DNA of 64,000 nt from Chimonanthus salicifolius. Taxonomy: Eukaryota > Streptophyta > Magnoliopsida > Laurales > Calycanthaceae. Each line of letters begins with the position of its first letter. Positions within the stretch are counted from its first letter, which is position 1. The notes beneath the pieces were generated by a model. The model searched no databases. It was not told the DNA's origin and saw only the letters and a program-made list of their open reading frames with translations. The stretch covers positions 48,602,201 to 48,666,200 of the forward strand of contig CM023538.1 in assembly GCA_013350335.1 (NCBI GenBank). Direction: 5' to 3'. Made by a program: the position numbers and the translations under genes. Shown here piece after piece: positions 1 through 12,700 of the stretch.

Positions 1-457
1 AGAAGTTTTGAGTCTCGTAAAGTAAAATTAATACTGTAACATGTCTCACTGACAGATCAGAATCCCAACTAACCAACTCCTCGGAGTCAGCTGCACGGGG
101 GCCAAATTAATTTATTTTGATGAGAATCAAACTGTAAGCATTCAGTCTGAGAACAACCTTTGATGTGAAAAACAACAGTAAGGGAACGACAATCACTATA
201 AATTGTAGATTTATTAAACATAGCAAAATAGGACGTCCATCCCCTAAACAAGAAACATTACATGTTTTCCCCAAAATAAGGAACACTATATGATACTTAG
301 GCAATTTCCCCAAGTAAGGATCACAAGGTGATATGTAGGTGAACTAAACAAAACTTTCCCTTCCCTAAGATTATTTGATCAAATGTAACTTCAAAGTATT
401 TGAACACAAGTCCTTATGAGAAAACTAAGTCAACCAATGTTTCGATGACTTAGGAAA

Positions 458-960
458 ATGCTTCCACGAAGAAGAAATACCCGACAGAACCCAAATCAGG
501 AAGACGGAGAGAACAACGTGAATATTCCTGTGGTACCTCCCGACTTGCAGAGTCTAGTACAGGCACTAGTCACCTCCGTTCTACAGCAACACCAGAACAA
601 CAACGGAGGCACTAATTCCAATGAATCCCAGGACCGAACAATGGTCAGAGATTTCTAGTAGCAGCGTCCCCCTTATTTCAAAGGGAATGAGGGACCCGCC
701 GGAGCAGAGAATTGGATTGAGAATATCACAAAGATCTTAAAGCTACTTAAGATCACCAATGAAGAGGACCGAATACTGTTGGCTACCTCACAAACTGGTA
801 GACGATGCAGGCAAATGGTGGAAGGTCATAAAACATTAGCAAGCGCACACTCCAGCTACGGATATAACAGAGATGACTTGGGACCAGTTCGCTGGGATGT
901 TTCTGGACCATTACTTTCTAGAGGGAGGAGTCCACACTCCATCGGTAATCCAAGTTAATT
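458..960 (+). pseudogene. Ty3/gypsy gag relic
   Basis: Decayed retrotransposon gag. The first 66 codons are open from the ATG at 458 and end in two TAG stops at the position where the usual RDF.....PPYFKG stretch begins. The next frame-continuous segment reads PPYFKGNEGPAGAENWIENI, a plant gypsy gag signature. After a frame change near 780 the KWW and TWDQFAGMFLDHYF motifs of the Retrotrans_gag domain follow, with another stop between them. No protease, reverse transcriptase or integrase is seen downstream. The gag is interrupted by at least two stops and one frameshift, so it is non-functional. Confidence 0.8.
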
Positions 961-1319
961 TGTGGATGGGTATACAATGCCCTGGTGGTTGCCGCCTCAA
1001 ACACTATGGACATAATTGGCCAAGGAAACCATTAATTGATTTATGATGTGATTGGGTATGGACATTAGTGGGATTTCATTTGGCATTGACACCCATGATA
1101 TGACACTTATATTAGCATGACTATGATATGGACATCATGCATTATTTTATTACTTACAAGATGTTTTTACAAATATGCCATTAATGATGTATAAACTCTT
1201 GATTTATGATATTCTAATATTACTCCATTATGAACCTTAACCCCATTTGGAATACCTACTGGGCATGTTGACTAATGCTCTACTTCTATCTTATAGATGA
1301 TGGAACAGGAAATGGTAAG

Positions 1320-1753
1320 GAAAATGACGTAGGACCGGAAGGGAGCCAAGCGTAGGAGCTTGGGAAGGTTTAGCTTTAAATTAATTTGTTTTGATTTCAA
1401 CGATGTATTCAGAGGACTTGCATTTTGGGTTGTAATAATTTAGACTATTTGGGACACCTTAGAACTTATTTGCTATGGTTTGATAATCTTTAAGTTTTAT
1501 TGGAATTTTATGGTGATTGGCTTTCCTTGCCTAATGATGACAAGAGAATGAATAACATCTTATTCATATAAATTATTCCACAAGCAATGAAATAGGCGTG
1601 TGTAAATGTTTTAATGGCCTTAGTCCACGCACAAGTAATAGTGGCTAATCAAGGGTCGGGTTTTGGAATCTCGGACTTGACTCGCATCGTGACGGCCCGC
1701 TCTCTCTCACGTATATATATGTATGTATATATTTATATGTATTTATGTATATG

Positions 1754-1789
<36 letters not shown>

Positions 1790-1799
1790 TGTATATATG

Positions 1800-1856
<57 letters not shown>

Positions 1857-2059
1857 TTATTTATATGTATGTATGTATATGTATGTATGCATGTATGTAT
1901 GTATGTATGTATGTATGTATATAGTACATGCATACATACATATACATACATACATATATACATACATATATACATATATATATACATACATACACACATA
2001 TATATATATATACATACATACATACTCTGATTTGTGCAAGTGAAAAGAGCAGGGCATTA
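1320..2059 (+). mobile_element. probable LTR remnant of the gypsy element
   Basis: Non-coding sequence with a plant gypsy LTR look: it includes the text GTCGGGTTTTGGAATCTCGG and a GTGACGGCCCGC box, and appears to end in GGGCATTACA near 2059, which would suit an LTR 3' terminus. The microsatellite lies inside it. No second copy is in the window, so the boundaries and the link to the gag at 458 are inference. Confidence 0.3.
1712..2026. repeat. AT-rich compound microsatellite with inverted halves
   Basis: Compound simple repeat. GTAT/TATG units lead into a pure (TA)n core at about 1808-1852, then (TATG)n at about 1865-1922. A switch at TATAGTACATG then gives the complementary CATA units to 2022. 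The TATG and CATA halves can pair, so this could form a long imperfect hairpin. Every reading frame across it is a Y/I/M/H low-complexity artefact. Confidence 0.95.
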
Positions 2060-3169
2060 CAAAAATAAGGGGCTACACGATTTTGGGGTGTGTGTTTAGG
2101 GTTTTGGGTTGATGCAAAATGAATGGCTAAGATTTGAAGATGGGATGAATGGATGGTGGCGATGAAATGAAGTGATATGGAGAGTTGACTATGTGTATGC
2201 GCATGAATTGGGTGAAAGATTTCAAAAATCGTGTGGGCTTGAATATGATGAGGAGGTGATGTGTCATGAATGAATGTAGATGGAAAATGGGTTAAAATGC
2301 ATGGAGTATTTTTTATGCAAAAATCGTGCATGAGCTATGGAGATTGGATTGAATGATGTGGCAATGGATGATGTGGCAAGGTCGAATGGAGGCTAGCTTG
2401 TACCTCAAGTTGTTTCACACATAGGGTTTGGTGATTGGATGGCTAAGATTAAATGGGCTTAAGATCTAATGGTTCTAAGCTTAATTGGGTAATATTAAAC
2501 ATAGGAAATGAATGATGATTGATGGAGGGTTTGCATTCAAAGGAAGGATGGAGGATGAAGGGTAAATATTGAGTGCGCATGAAAGATGGTCAAGGTTTAG
2601 GTATTGGAGCTGACATTGTGTAAATGGATATAGGCTATGGTTTATGGACCATGGAGCATTGGACTTTGGGCTTGGATCTGGGCCTCAACTTAGGCCCATT
2701 GGAATTGGATTTGAGAGCTTAGGCCTTAGTAGGACTGACCTTGCAAACTGGCCTGGCTTAACTGCAAAATGCGCATAGACTTATATGTAGCCTGCCCATT
2801 GAAACTTAGCTTGACCCATTTGAATGATTCTCTGGCCCAATGACTTGAAATTGCAGCTTCTATCATCTACAATTAAATAATTATTCAGTCACTTAAAATC
2901 TAAAAATTATTAATTAATCTAGACTCTCATAACTGGATCTAGGTTAATTAATTTATATAAAAATCCTAAAAATGACATAAAATAATTATATAAATCCTAG
3001 GTCTTCACTTTAAAACTCCAATCTTACAATTATCTGCTGAATTAATATGGTTTTCCTAAATTATCCATTTTTATCTATAAAACTAAGAAACTACATTAAA
3101 TGCATCATTATATTATATATAAACGTGAGAGCTAACTAGCCAATGATAGGGATAAAAATGTAAGATTTT
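2060..3169. other. non-coding, no gene seen
   Basis: AT-rich intergenic sequence. At about 2640-2840 there is a patch of repeated TGGGCC/GGCCCA words of the kind common in decayed plant repeats. No open frame with a recognisable domain was found. Confidence 0.6.
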
Positions 3170-4290
3170 TAGTGTTAAACAACTTGGAAGGGAAGGAGAC
3201 GTCTCCAACCTACTCAACATCACCACCGTCATGGCTTCTTTTCTCCTCTTGTTGGTTTGTGTAATCGATTTCTACGGAAAGAGGGACTGCAAATCTAATG
3301 ATAGATGTTGTTATTAGCGACGGTAACAGAGACATCAGGTCGGGTTGGGTTCTCCGGCAAGCAGAGATGAAGAAGGAGCGACTACTGAGGTGTTCGTATG
3401 CAGAAACAGGGTCCGCCTGGGGGCAGCGAATCAGCCTGAGAAAGCATCCTCATAAATAGATCTGAGAGCAGATCCAACACCTTTGAAACATAGAAAGAGG
3501 GCTGGGGTGCTGCGGAGGTGGGCAGCAGAACGACGTGAGAACAGTAGCGAATACAAACGGCCGTCCGACGAATAGGCGAACATGTGGCAGAGGACAGTGT
3601 CGGCGTTGTAGAGGCAGCAACAGTTGGGTTTCTTCCGAGGAGAAGGGTCGACGGAGACCCTGTGTGAGTCCAACGAATGCTGCAGGGGTTGCGCCTGCGA
3701 TCGGGGCAACATGTCTTAAAAAAAAAAACTGTGTTGGGTGTCCGGATCTGAAGCAAGAAGATGTCTGTTGTGGGAAGGAGATCTGAATAGCAGATCTGAA
3801 AAACAAAGGCACGAAATGGTGGCTGGCCAACAAGTGCTGAAGAGACGGTCGGACTGAACAGCGAGCGTCGTCTGAAATCACACGCAGAGCAAAAGAGCAG
3901 CGTTGCAGTTGACAAGGATAGAACCAGCAAGGCGTGGAGGACTGAAAACTCCTGGTTTAGTTGCTGAGAGAGAAGAACAACGTTGTCTCTAGATGAGGGA
4001 AAAGGAGTTTGAAAAAGAAAATCTTTTCCCTGGCTGATACATGTGAAAATGGACACAATGGATTTGTATGTCTTCCTCTGAATTGAAGAGAGACCCAAGG
4101 TGTTGTATTAATAAAGATGATACAAAAGATAGAAATGTATATAAGTTACAAAAGAATAAATGGAATGAGAAATAATTACAAAATAAATTCTCAAATAAAA
4201 TCCCTCAATTATCAATACTAATTGAGGTAAACCAAGTCTAATAAGACGTGACATAGGCTGCATCAAGATACCTCATAACTACTAGTGGAA
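3170..4290 (-). mobile_element. copia LTR-like fragment
   Basis: Read on the minus strand, 4290 to 4060 looks like a copia LTR: a T-rich stretch with a run of pyrimidines, then GTATCATCTTTATTAATAC, then GGGTCTCTCTTC and GAGGAAGACATACAAATC. The same ordered blocks recur on the minus strand at 33150-32930 (GGTCTCTCCTTGATTG, GAGGAAGACAGACAAATC). The 238-codon open frame at 3382-4098 (minus) begins inside this LTR-like block and has no recognisable domain. All three minus frames are unusually open here, so it is treated as LTR/leader sequence and not as a gene. Confidence 0.45.
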
Positions 4291-5195
4291 GTCTTAAGGT
4301 TAAAATAAAGTTGGAGTTGAATAGAGTTGATTTTTGTTATTTTGTTTGTGAAATTTTGAAAGACTTTTATTCAAATCCATATAAAAGGATAATCTTAAAG
4401 AGATCGTTTCTTTCTCATAGATTTCTTTCAAAGCTTAGTTTGGTTGGTTCCAAGAGAGCATTGAGGAATAAAAATAAGTATTCTTTGTTAATAATTAAAT
4501 ATACTTCATTGATTTATTTTAATTTAGTTTAATTAGAGAAATAGTTTTTTGAGAATTTATTATTTTTGAAGTTCAATACAGACAAGTTCATGGTTGGACT
4601 TGTATTCTATTAAAGTTTTATTTTGTAGATGATAATTTATTGAGTTTGCTTCTTATAACTTTTTCTTTAAATATTAAAAAGATCATCCTATATCTTTATG
4701 GGTAGTGATTTTTACACTTTCATGATGCACTCATTTAAAAAGAATTTTCAAAGTTGTCTTTACTTTTTGAAAAGAGGAACAAATTTAAAAATTCATTTTA
4801 AAGAAATACACCATGAGAGAAAATAATGGTGCAAAAATCATTACCGTATATTTATTCTAATAGTAATAGTACATGAGTAAACAGTTGCTTATAACCTAAG
4901 TGCGAGCCCTCATGCTGAAAACGTAGAAATCAAAGAAGTCCAATTGTAAGTTATCAGTACCATCCATTGAAGGAGTAAATTGTATATATAGATAAAGGAA
5001 ATGCTAAGAGGAAAAAAAGAGCACTCAAAATATAGAGAAATAGTTTTGACGAGGAAGATGAAGAGTTGCAGTGCATACAAAAGTATATAAAGCTTGAAAA
5101 AAGATTGCAAGAGAGGAGAGGAAGTGTTGGATACCAAAAGTTATATTTAGTTATTATATTTCATTTCAATCTATAATATTCTTCTTTCTATTTTA
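4291..5195. other. AT-rich intergenic, no gene seen
   Basis: Strongly AT-rich sequence with short chance open frames only. Nothing recognisable on either strand. Confidence 0.6.
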
Positions 5196-5350
5196 GTTTT
5201 CTCATTTGAAAGATTTGTATTTTTTAAAGAATTCTCTATATAAGACTATCACTCCATCTGATCTCATGCATTTTCAACACACTTTATACTACTCTTATAT
5301 AAATGAGACAATTATTTTGAGACAATTCCAAAATCCATTCTAGACAACTA
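5196..5350. repeat. Stowaway-like MITE relic, copy 1
   Basis: Shares ordered blocks with 52420-52555: CATTTGAAAGATTTGTATTT, TCTATATAAG, ACTTTATACTA, AAATGAGACAA and TTTTGAGACAATTCCAAAAT. The better-preserved copy at 52384 has a CTCCCTCCGT-like terminus flanked by TA, as in Stowaway MITEs of the Tc1/mariner group. The ends of this copy are eroded. Confidence 0.6.
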
Positions 5351-5639
5351 ATTTGGAATATAAAGAGTATTATTTTTATTAAATTTATAAAAATAGAGAA
5401 ATAAACATATCAGATCCGACTCATCATAGAGAAACAATTAATCAAACAGATTATCACAAATACAGAGTAAGAAAAATATGGTTAAAAAATGGATTCAATA
5501 ATCCTAAGAACCATGTCAGTGTTTTTTTCATCTAAGACATGATTGTATAATAAAATGAAGTTTTGCATACTTTTAAAAATATCACATTATATAAATAAAT
5601 CATAATATATTAGAGAAACTCTCTAAAATAACAACTATT

Positions 5640-6000
5640 AGGGAGAAAGAGTCCAAAACATGGTGGATCCAAGATCTCCGCGTCTGCTGATATCTTGTCG
5701 ATATTGGACAATTTTTTTTCTCACTATTTTTTTATACAAATCTCAATCGTATCGGTCGATATCAACGAGATTTTGGTTATATCGGCCAAAATCTTATTCA
5801 TATGACTGATACATTTCATATCAGTTGAGATATCTCGAATATAAGAACATGAGCCAGATGTCTCGAGCTTTTTTTTTTACTCGTGTTGACGAGATTTGAT
5901 GGGTTGGGACATCTGGTCGGCGTCATTGAGGATCAGACTTGATGATATCTTTCAAAGTCTTGCATCCAGCTCAGCTTGGGCTTCCATGAGTTGCTTGAGC
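5640..6000. repeat. dispersed ATCGGCCGAT-type repeat, copy 1
   Basis: Contains repeated words of the ATATCGGYCGATAT kind (for example CGTATCGGTCGATATC and ATATCGGCCAAAATC). The same vocabulary fills 35330-35790. This is a dispersed non-coding family. Its class is uncertain; the right end of the 35-kb copy, rc TAGGGGTGGAAAATTCGG, suggests a non-autonomous DNA transposon. It lies directly upstream of the TPR gene. Confidence 0.55.
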
Positions 6001-6048
6001 TCGGGCCGAAGATAGATGGCTCGGCCTGGATCCGCCTGTTGTTATCCC

Positions 6049-6115
6049 TAATATTGTGAGATTTTCTGTTAATATTCTAATAAAAACTCAAATATTTAAA
6101 AATTTCACAATATTA
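6049..6115. repeat. inverted repeat in the TPR gene promoter
   Basis: Arms TAATATTGTGAGATTTT (6049-6065) and AAAATTTCACAATATTA (6099-6115) are reverse complements with one mismatch over 17 bases, separated by 33 bases. A TATTTAAAA box candidate lies at about 6093-6101, overlapping the right arm and about 175 bases before the ATG. It could be a small foldback insertion or a promoter element; neither is shown. Confidence 0.6.
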
Positions 6116-6274
6116 TCGATCTCCATTTGAAAATATCTAAGATATTACCGATGACCTTTAATATTCCGAAACACGTGAACCTGCTCACAGCTACGTGCTT
6201 AAAGATTGCTCTATTTTTTTCAGTAGAAAGCGAAGATTGCTGAATGCCTCTTATCCAGATGATGAGAAGATGAG

Positions 6275-6751
6275 ATGGTCGGAGCGGGAGCAGCAGCGAG
6301 CTACTCTTTCGGCTCAGTACTCGCACTTGTGGCACCTCTTCCTTGTAAAATGCCCTTACCTGCCTCTCCACACTTCTCATCTTCCAAACTCCATTTTCTG
6401 TTTGTCGTCAAGGCAGAGTTAGAAATTAGAGTTTGCGTCAACAGGAGCTGCAGCAGATTGGGCTCCCGACAAACCCTTGACACTCTCTCCTCTCTCGCCC
6501 CACCCACTGTTTCCATCAACTCCTGTGGATGCCTTAGCAGATGCGGCGCCGGCCCCAACCTCATCGTCTTGCCCGACGCCTTCTACATCAGCCACTGCGG
6601 CACTGCCGCTCGAGCTGCTGAGGTCGTTGCTGGCCTCTGTGGTGGAAATACAGATCCTTCGAAGAATCTCGCTGCACTCGCGCTGAGGAAGAAAGGGGAG
6701 GGGGAGTTGGAGAAGGGAAATTTCTCCGAAGCTGAAGCTCTGCTCTCTCAG
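6275..6751 (+). CDS. TPR gene exon 1
   Basis: 159 codons, phase 0, ending CTCTCTCAG before GTTTGTGCA. It encodes the putative transit peptide, the whole [2Fe-2S]-type domain and the first helix pair of TPR1. The ATG at 6275 is the first in this frame; an in-frame alternative is Met26 (CKMPLPASPH). It is distinctly more GC-rich than the flanks, as is common for plant first exons. Confidence 0.88.
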
Positions 6752-9700
6752 GTTTGTGCATCTTCTCTCTGATTTGATTCTGTTTTGGTTTTTCTTGATT
6801 GGATTGGAATTCTATTTGGCATTAGCATCTTTTTATTGTTGGTATGATTGATTGCCGGTGTGATATGTCAAACTTGTAATTTATGTCTTTTTTTTTTTTC
6901 CGGTGTAAATGCCATTGACTGATTGTATTGCAATTTCATGTTGGTATTTTCAAAATATTGATTGAAATAAAATTATTTCAAAATTTCTCCTAAGAATTGT
7001 CATTTTGAGAAGTGACCTTTCATTTAAGGGTATGACCCTTTCCAAGGACCTTTTGGGAGTTTATGGAGAGGCTTAGGCAAAGGATTAGAGAATTTGGTAC
7101 AATTTTATTGTTTTCAAAACCATTTTCTCTTATTTTTGCTACCATGTTTTGAAATTTTTTTGGGTGGTCATTTGTGGCATTCAACGCTGAATTTCAATAT
7201 TATAAACTGCCATGCAATTATTAGACTATAAGTTTGGGCCTATTGTATCGTAGAGTTAGACTTGCTACAATTGCAGACACCAACTCCGAGTTGTGGGGGG
7301 CAATCACTGTCTGAAGGACCAAAGGAGGACCTCGACTTACGTAGCTTGTCGCATTGAAAAAAAAGGTCTTCAATTAAAAGTTCATATATAACTCGGGGAG
7401 AGGTGGGGGATTTGGAGTTCTCCATTATAAAATAAATAAATAAAAGTTCATATGTTTCACTCTTACTCTCCAAATTCTCCAACATTTCTTGCATTTATTA
7501 TGTTTGTTAGTCTTGAGCATTTTGCTGATGTGGATTGATTTACTCTATAATTTAGAAATTTATGTATCTCATGAATTTGTGGTTAGGTAAAAGCCTTTGG
7601 AAGAGTTGATCAGTGTTTATTTTTGCAACTACAAATGTTGTAGGTCTGGGTTATGTAGATATTTAAATGTGTAATCAGCCATTGAACACAATTTTCCATG
7701 TCCAATTACGAGCACTAACTTCAAATAGATGGGATATATCTGCTCATGATCCAAGAAAGCTCTGATTGACATGATTTGGGATAGAACATGTGAAAATCTC
7801 AACTTTTAATGTGGCTTTGTTGTCCACAAAAACGACAACAAGAGTGCAGACTTTGCAATTTAGCAATAGTTCTGGCAGATATAGTGCAGAGGGCGGCATA
7901 TAGGATTTACTGAAGTTCTAAATCAATTTTAGTGCTTTTCAACTGTAAGAGTCTGTAGATGCTACAATGATATTTTCCATCTTCATTTCTCAATAAAGTC
8001 ATATCCCATCTAAAATTATGCTTCTTACTTGAATAGTATATGTGGACATCCTACTTATTGGAATTGGTCTAATGGACTAGGTGCCATAAGTTACATTTTT
8101 ACGTTTGGATAATCATTTAGCAAACCACTTTGTGGATTAATAAACAGGACCACATTAACTGGATGATCTCATTTATACAATTGTTGCTACTTTTTTTGTA
8201 TGGTTGCCTATCCTTTAAGCTACATTTAGTTTGTTAAGATCACTTAATTGAGTTGATACTTCAGTCTCTTTGGTTAGCCAAATGGTGACTACCAAAAGGA
8301 TGCTCCAGATTGATTATTGGGTAATTCTTTTATTAATCTAGACGGTCAATTTTACGGCATTGAACAGATCGACAGAATCCTCTGCTTAGTAACACAATCA
8401 TTGTTTCAATAGGATGGATCTAGTATTGTGTTCAGTACTGGTGGTATGAAAAATTACATAGCATGCCATATGTCTAACACAGATAGGTACACGGTTGTCT
8501 AGAGTAGACTAAATTATTTTGCTTTTGGTATATGCCACATGATGATGGTAGGAAATAGGAATACAATTCAAGCTGAGTCCACATGCAAAAATTTGAGTTG
8601 GGCCTGGGCATGAATCAGTTTCACAAGGGGTAGCATAATTAAATTCAGACATGATTGAGGCCTATACTTAGCATTTTTATAATAAGCATGTGGTATATCA
8701 TTTGCATGTTCTAGAAGTTACCTTTCATACAACAATATCCTCTGTTTCTTCTCTTTCAGTTCAGTCTTTAATCTAAGCCTGAGCCTATCATCGTCATCCT
8801 TTTTCATGTTCAAGCCATTTACGCCATCAATCTGGGGTTGTCATTTATATTAGGATTTGGTAAATTGTTCTCCATGGGCTGATTGTCTAGCTCATGTCCA
8901 TGCAGCTTGAAACCACAACCTCTAGGCTGCAGCGACAAGACCATCTTGACCTGAATTCAGTTTAATTAATAGGATGGCTCAACACTTGGCCCTAGTGTCA
9001 CTCGTTGGATTGTAGTTTGACACTTCATCGTCATTATCATCATAGTCATTTGCCTTATCTATTTGAGTTTGCCCTCATAATTTAACTTGGTAAATTATTT
9101 CTGAGCTTACTGCCTATCTGATGTCCATGGGACTGAAATCCAAACTTTGTGGTTGCAATGATGAGAATTACCAACTGGGCTGCTGACATGATTTCAAATT
9201 TCCATTTTAAAGTATTGCTTCCACAGAGACTGCAATGAAAAAGCTTTCAACTTATGGATTGGGTTGTTTCCCATGTGGGCATGCAGGATCACCTCATCCA
9301 AAGTATGGAAATATAGTTCTTCGTGATAAAATGTTGATTATTAAGTATGTATACCAGCAAGATGTAATGTCGCTACAGTAATTGCATCTCTCTTATGGTT
9401 GCAGGCTATTGATCTTGAACCTTCTGGAGGTCTTCATATTATTCATAAATGCAGGTTTGTAGAACTTAGATCTGCATATCATCCTAGAATGGCCAAACCA
9501 GTAGTTGATTTGAGATGACCTGAAAACCTTACAATTTAACTAACTATTTAACTACAGCCTGCAGTTTTCAGAATATAAACATTATCCTTTTATGCATTGT
9601 TACTTGGCAACATGTTTGATATTGAGTTTATTCATGAAGATCTGTTCGTTTCTTTAGATTGCTGTCATGGTCAAAGGGCTTGATAATTTTGTAATTCTGC

Positions 9701-12700
9701 GGCTCTAAATAAGTCAGCCATCTGGGTTGCTTACACAACTGACTGTTTTCCAAATGCATATCTGTAATCTGGTCCTGGGATTCAATCATTCAATGCTTTC
9801 TTTTGAGAGAGCAATGTCAACTGTAGTTTTTGGCATCTTCATACTTCAGTCACTTATTTTTTTTTACTAAACTTTCCTTGATTCAGGATCTGTTACATGA
9901 GATAAGGAGAGTTTTACTATCATTCCTTGGACTCTCAAGGGCTTTCTCCCTTCTAATGCCATCAACTACACGTCCATACTTCTGACACATTTTAACTACT
10001 CAGGTCTGCTGCAAGACTAACATTGGGCAATCATTCTGAAGCTCTTGAAGATGCTAAAGAAGCTGCAAGAATTGCTCCTAAATATCCCCAGGTAACACTT
10101 GCACATATATATGTCGTGAAGATATCTTTGTAGTTTGTGGTCCATTTAGGCCACATTGGAACTTACCACAATAGGGTTCTCAGGGATGTATTCTCCCGCT
10201 TGGGGCTTCTACCCCAATCTTCTATGGTATAAAGGTACTTTTGTAATTCGCATTTTATGTAGCAGCTATCATTGAAGGATATTAGAGTTATAGTCATTCA
10301 TATTGAGAGAGGTGTGAGGAACATGGTAGAAACACCCAAATTAATTGTAACCTATTTTTGGAGATGGTGAACTGCCCCCATCTCAGTATGGATGTAGGTA
10401 CATCACCAAACCAATGATGAAGCCACTTTATCCTATTCAGCCTGGCAAAGTTTAGGCCCCCCACCCACCCACCCACCCACCAAAGGGTACAAACTTTTGC
10501 ATGGTGTTCCCTAAAGGGGAAGGTGCTCTCCAGAACGGTACCCAACAGGAGAGGATTGCTTAGTTCCGATGACGATCTATGTTGTACACTTTCTGGTTAT
10601 ATGGAAGAGGATGTAGATTACTTATTTGCAGGGCATCTAGTGAGTACACAACTTTGGACAAATTTTGTTAATTTGATGGGAGTCTCCATGGATTTTCGAC
10701 AGGACGTGCTAGGATATCGTACGGTCCTAGGTATTCTCGTGTCTCGGTTCGAAGATGAGGGCCGCCTAGAACACCATTCCAGTGGCGATATTATCGTCCG
10801 TGTGAAAGGAGAGGAATTCTAGGATTTTTGAGAATGAAGCCTCTAAGGAGAGAGAGATCTTCCAAAAAGCTAAGTGGAGACTGACTTTACGCTTGCCTTC
10901 TGGTGGGAAAGGAATTTCGGGGTTATAAAATAACAAACTTTTACAACTCTTGGGAGGGTTGTTTGAGCAGGGGCCCGGGAAAGAATAGAACCAATGTGAT
11001 CTGGTCTCCTCTTTCGTCGGGAGTTTATAAATTTAACGTGGATGGGGCAGAGAGGGAAAAACTGGGGTCGTCAAGAATAGGAGGCATTCTCCGTGATTTC
11101 AATGGCGTAACATCCATTATTTTTTCTGAGCCTAGGACAGAGAAATTCAAATGAGGCAGAACTTCTTGACATTATGAGAGCTTTGACCTTGTGGAATTCC
11201 TCTGGGCAGGGGAAATTAATTATCGAAGGGGACTCGACAAATGCGATCAAGTGTGCCAGGGGTTGAAACGGCCTCCTTGAAACTGATCACAGTTGTTAGG
11301 GAGATAAGGGCTTTGTGTTTGAGTCACGAGATTTCATTCGAACTAGTAAGAAGATTAGCCAACGGAGTATCAGATTTCTTTGCAAAGAACAGGGTGGACT
11401 CTATAGTATGGGCGTCTTCTTTCTTTAAGTCCATTGACATGATGCAGCAAGCGAGTTTTTTTGCATTCATGTTATGTTTGGGGTGCTTTGATGGAAGCAT
11501 TTTTTTTTCCTTAGTTTTTCTTGGGTTTAAGTCTCTTAGACCCTTCACTTTGTATCTATATCACCTTTTTATCCATTAATATATTTATCCTTTGTTACCA
11601 CTAAAAAATCACCAAACCAATGAGCATGTGGAGCATGTAGCTTCTGGTATCAACGCATGAATGTGCCTAAGAGATGGTTTATTTACTTTTATTGGTGAAT
11701 TTTTTTTTAACATGATGACTGCGATTTTTTTTTTTAACATGATGAGTATATTTTGTTAACCCTTTACTTCATGTCAGTGACATAATCTATATTTGCGAAG
11801 AATGTCAGAAACATTCAACAGAATGGCATGATCATCTATTCTACGGTCCTAGAACCTCTTTCTTTTGTCAATGAAAAATTCAATTGAGAAACTTGGTTTT
11901 CTCATTGGCTAGGGAGAAAGAAGACTCTTGACTGTTGTTCATTATCAACACCAACTACCCCTGTAATTAAATAGATAACTTCACCTGTGAATTGGATCAA
12001 TTTCCATCTTGATCCTATTCTAGATTGAAAATGGACAACTGTGTATGTGTCCATTGGGTTTCTTCCCACTGCAACAATAACAACTGTAATTTAAAACACA
12101 AAAGAAAGTAAAGAGAAGGCAATAACAACCTCTTTTACCATTTTCGAATACCGGATATGTCTACCCTTTAATTACCATTTAGCCAGATGAATGTACGCAT
12201 GTACAATCATAGCGAACCAGTTTCAAGATTGCACATTTCACACATAGCCCTGCAATACACAATTATACACAAATATACAATAACATGCGTCCCCAGTGGA
12301 ACCATGAGTTGGAAACTGATCCTTTACATGATCACCAACTTTGACCAATTAGCCTCTAGGCACACAACTGTGTCTCATACTCTGTTTCAAGATGGCTGGG
12401 CCTCGGCTTCCGGACACTTTCATATGCTAACGTTTTTCATGCAACACCATCAAATTATCCTTTTACGTGTGAGCAATGTCAGATATCGCATTTTGGTCCT
12501 GTGCGCATATTTTCCATCAGTATATTCTCCATGGCCCCCCCATTATTGCCATAGGACCAATGGTATAAAACTTTGGATTTAAGTGCAATATGCAATGCAT
12601 TTCAAAATGAAATATGTGGTTGAATCTCCTCACTGTTAACTAGTGAGTGTTTTGAAGAAGTCTGTAAAAAATGTGCAAGTACACGCTGAAAAAAAGATAT

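Noticed and set aside
1614..2331. Open frames rich in Tyr, Ile, Met and His
   Set aside because: They are translations of the TA/TATG microsatellite.
3382..4098. 238-codon open frame on the minus strand, with other long frames overlapping it
   Set aside because: No domain or motif, overlaps open frames in all minus phases, and begins within copia LTR-like sequence.
6195..6422. Alternative 75-codon frame starting upstream of the TPR gene ATG
   Set aside because: It is in a different frame from the [2Fe-2S]/TPR coding sequence and has no domain.
12187..12582. 131-codon open frame in intron 3
   Set aside because: No family signature, and it runs into the 436-bp tandem repeat; probably LTR sequence.
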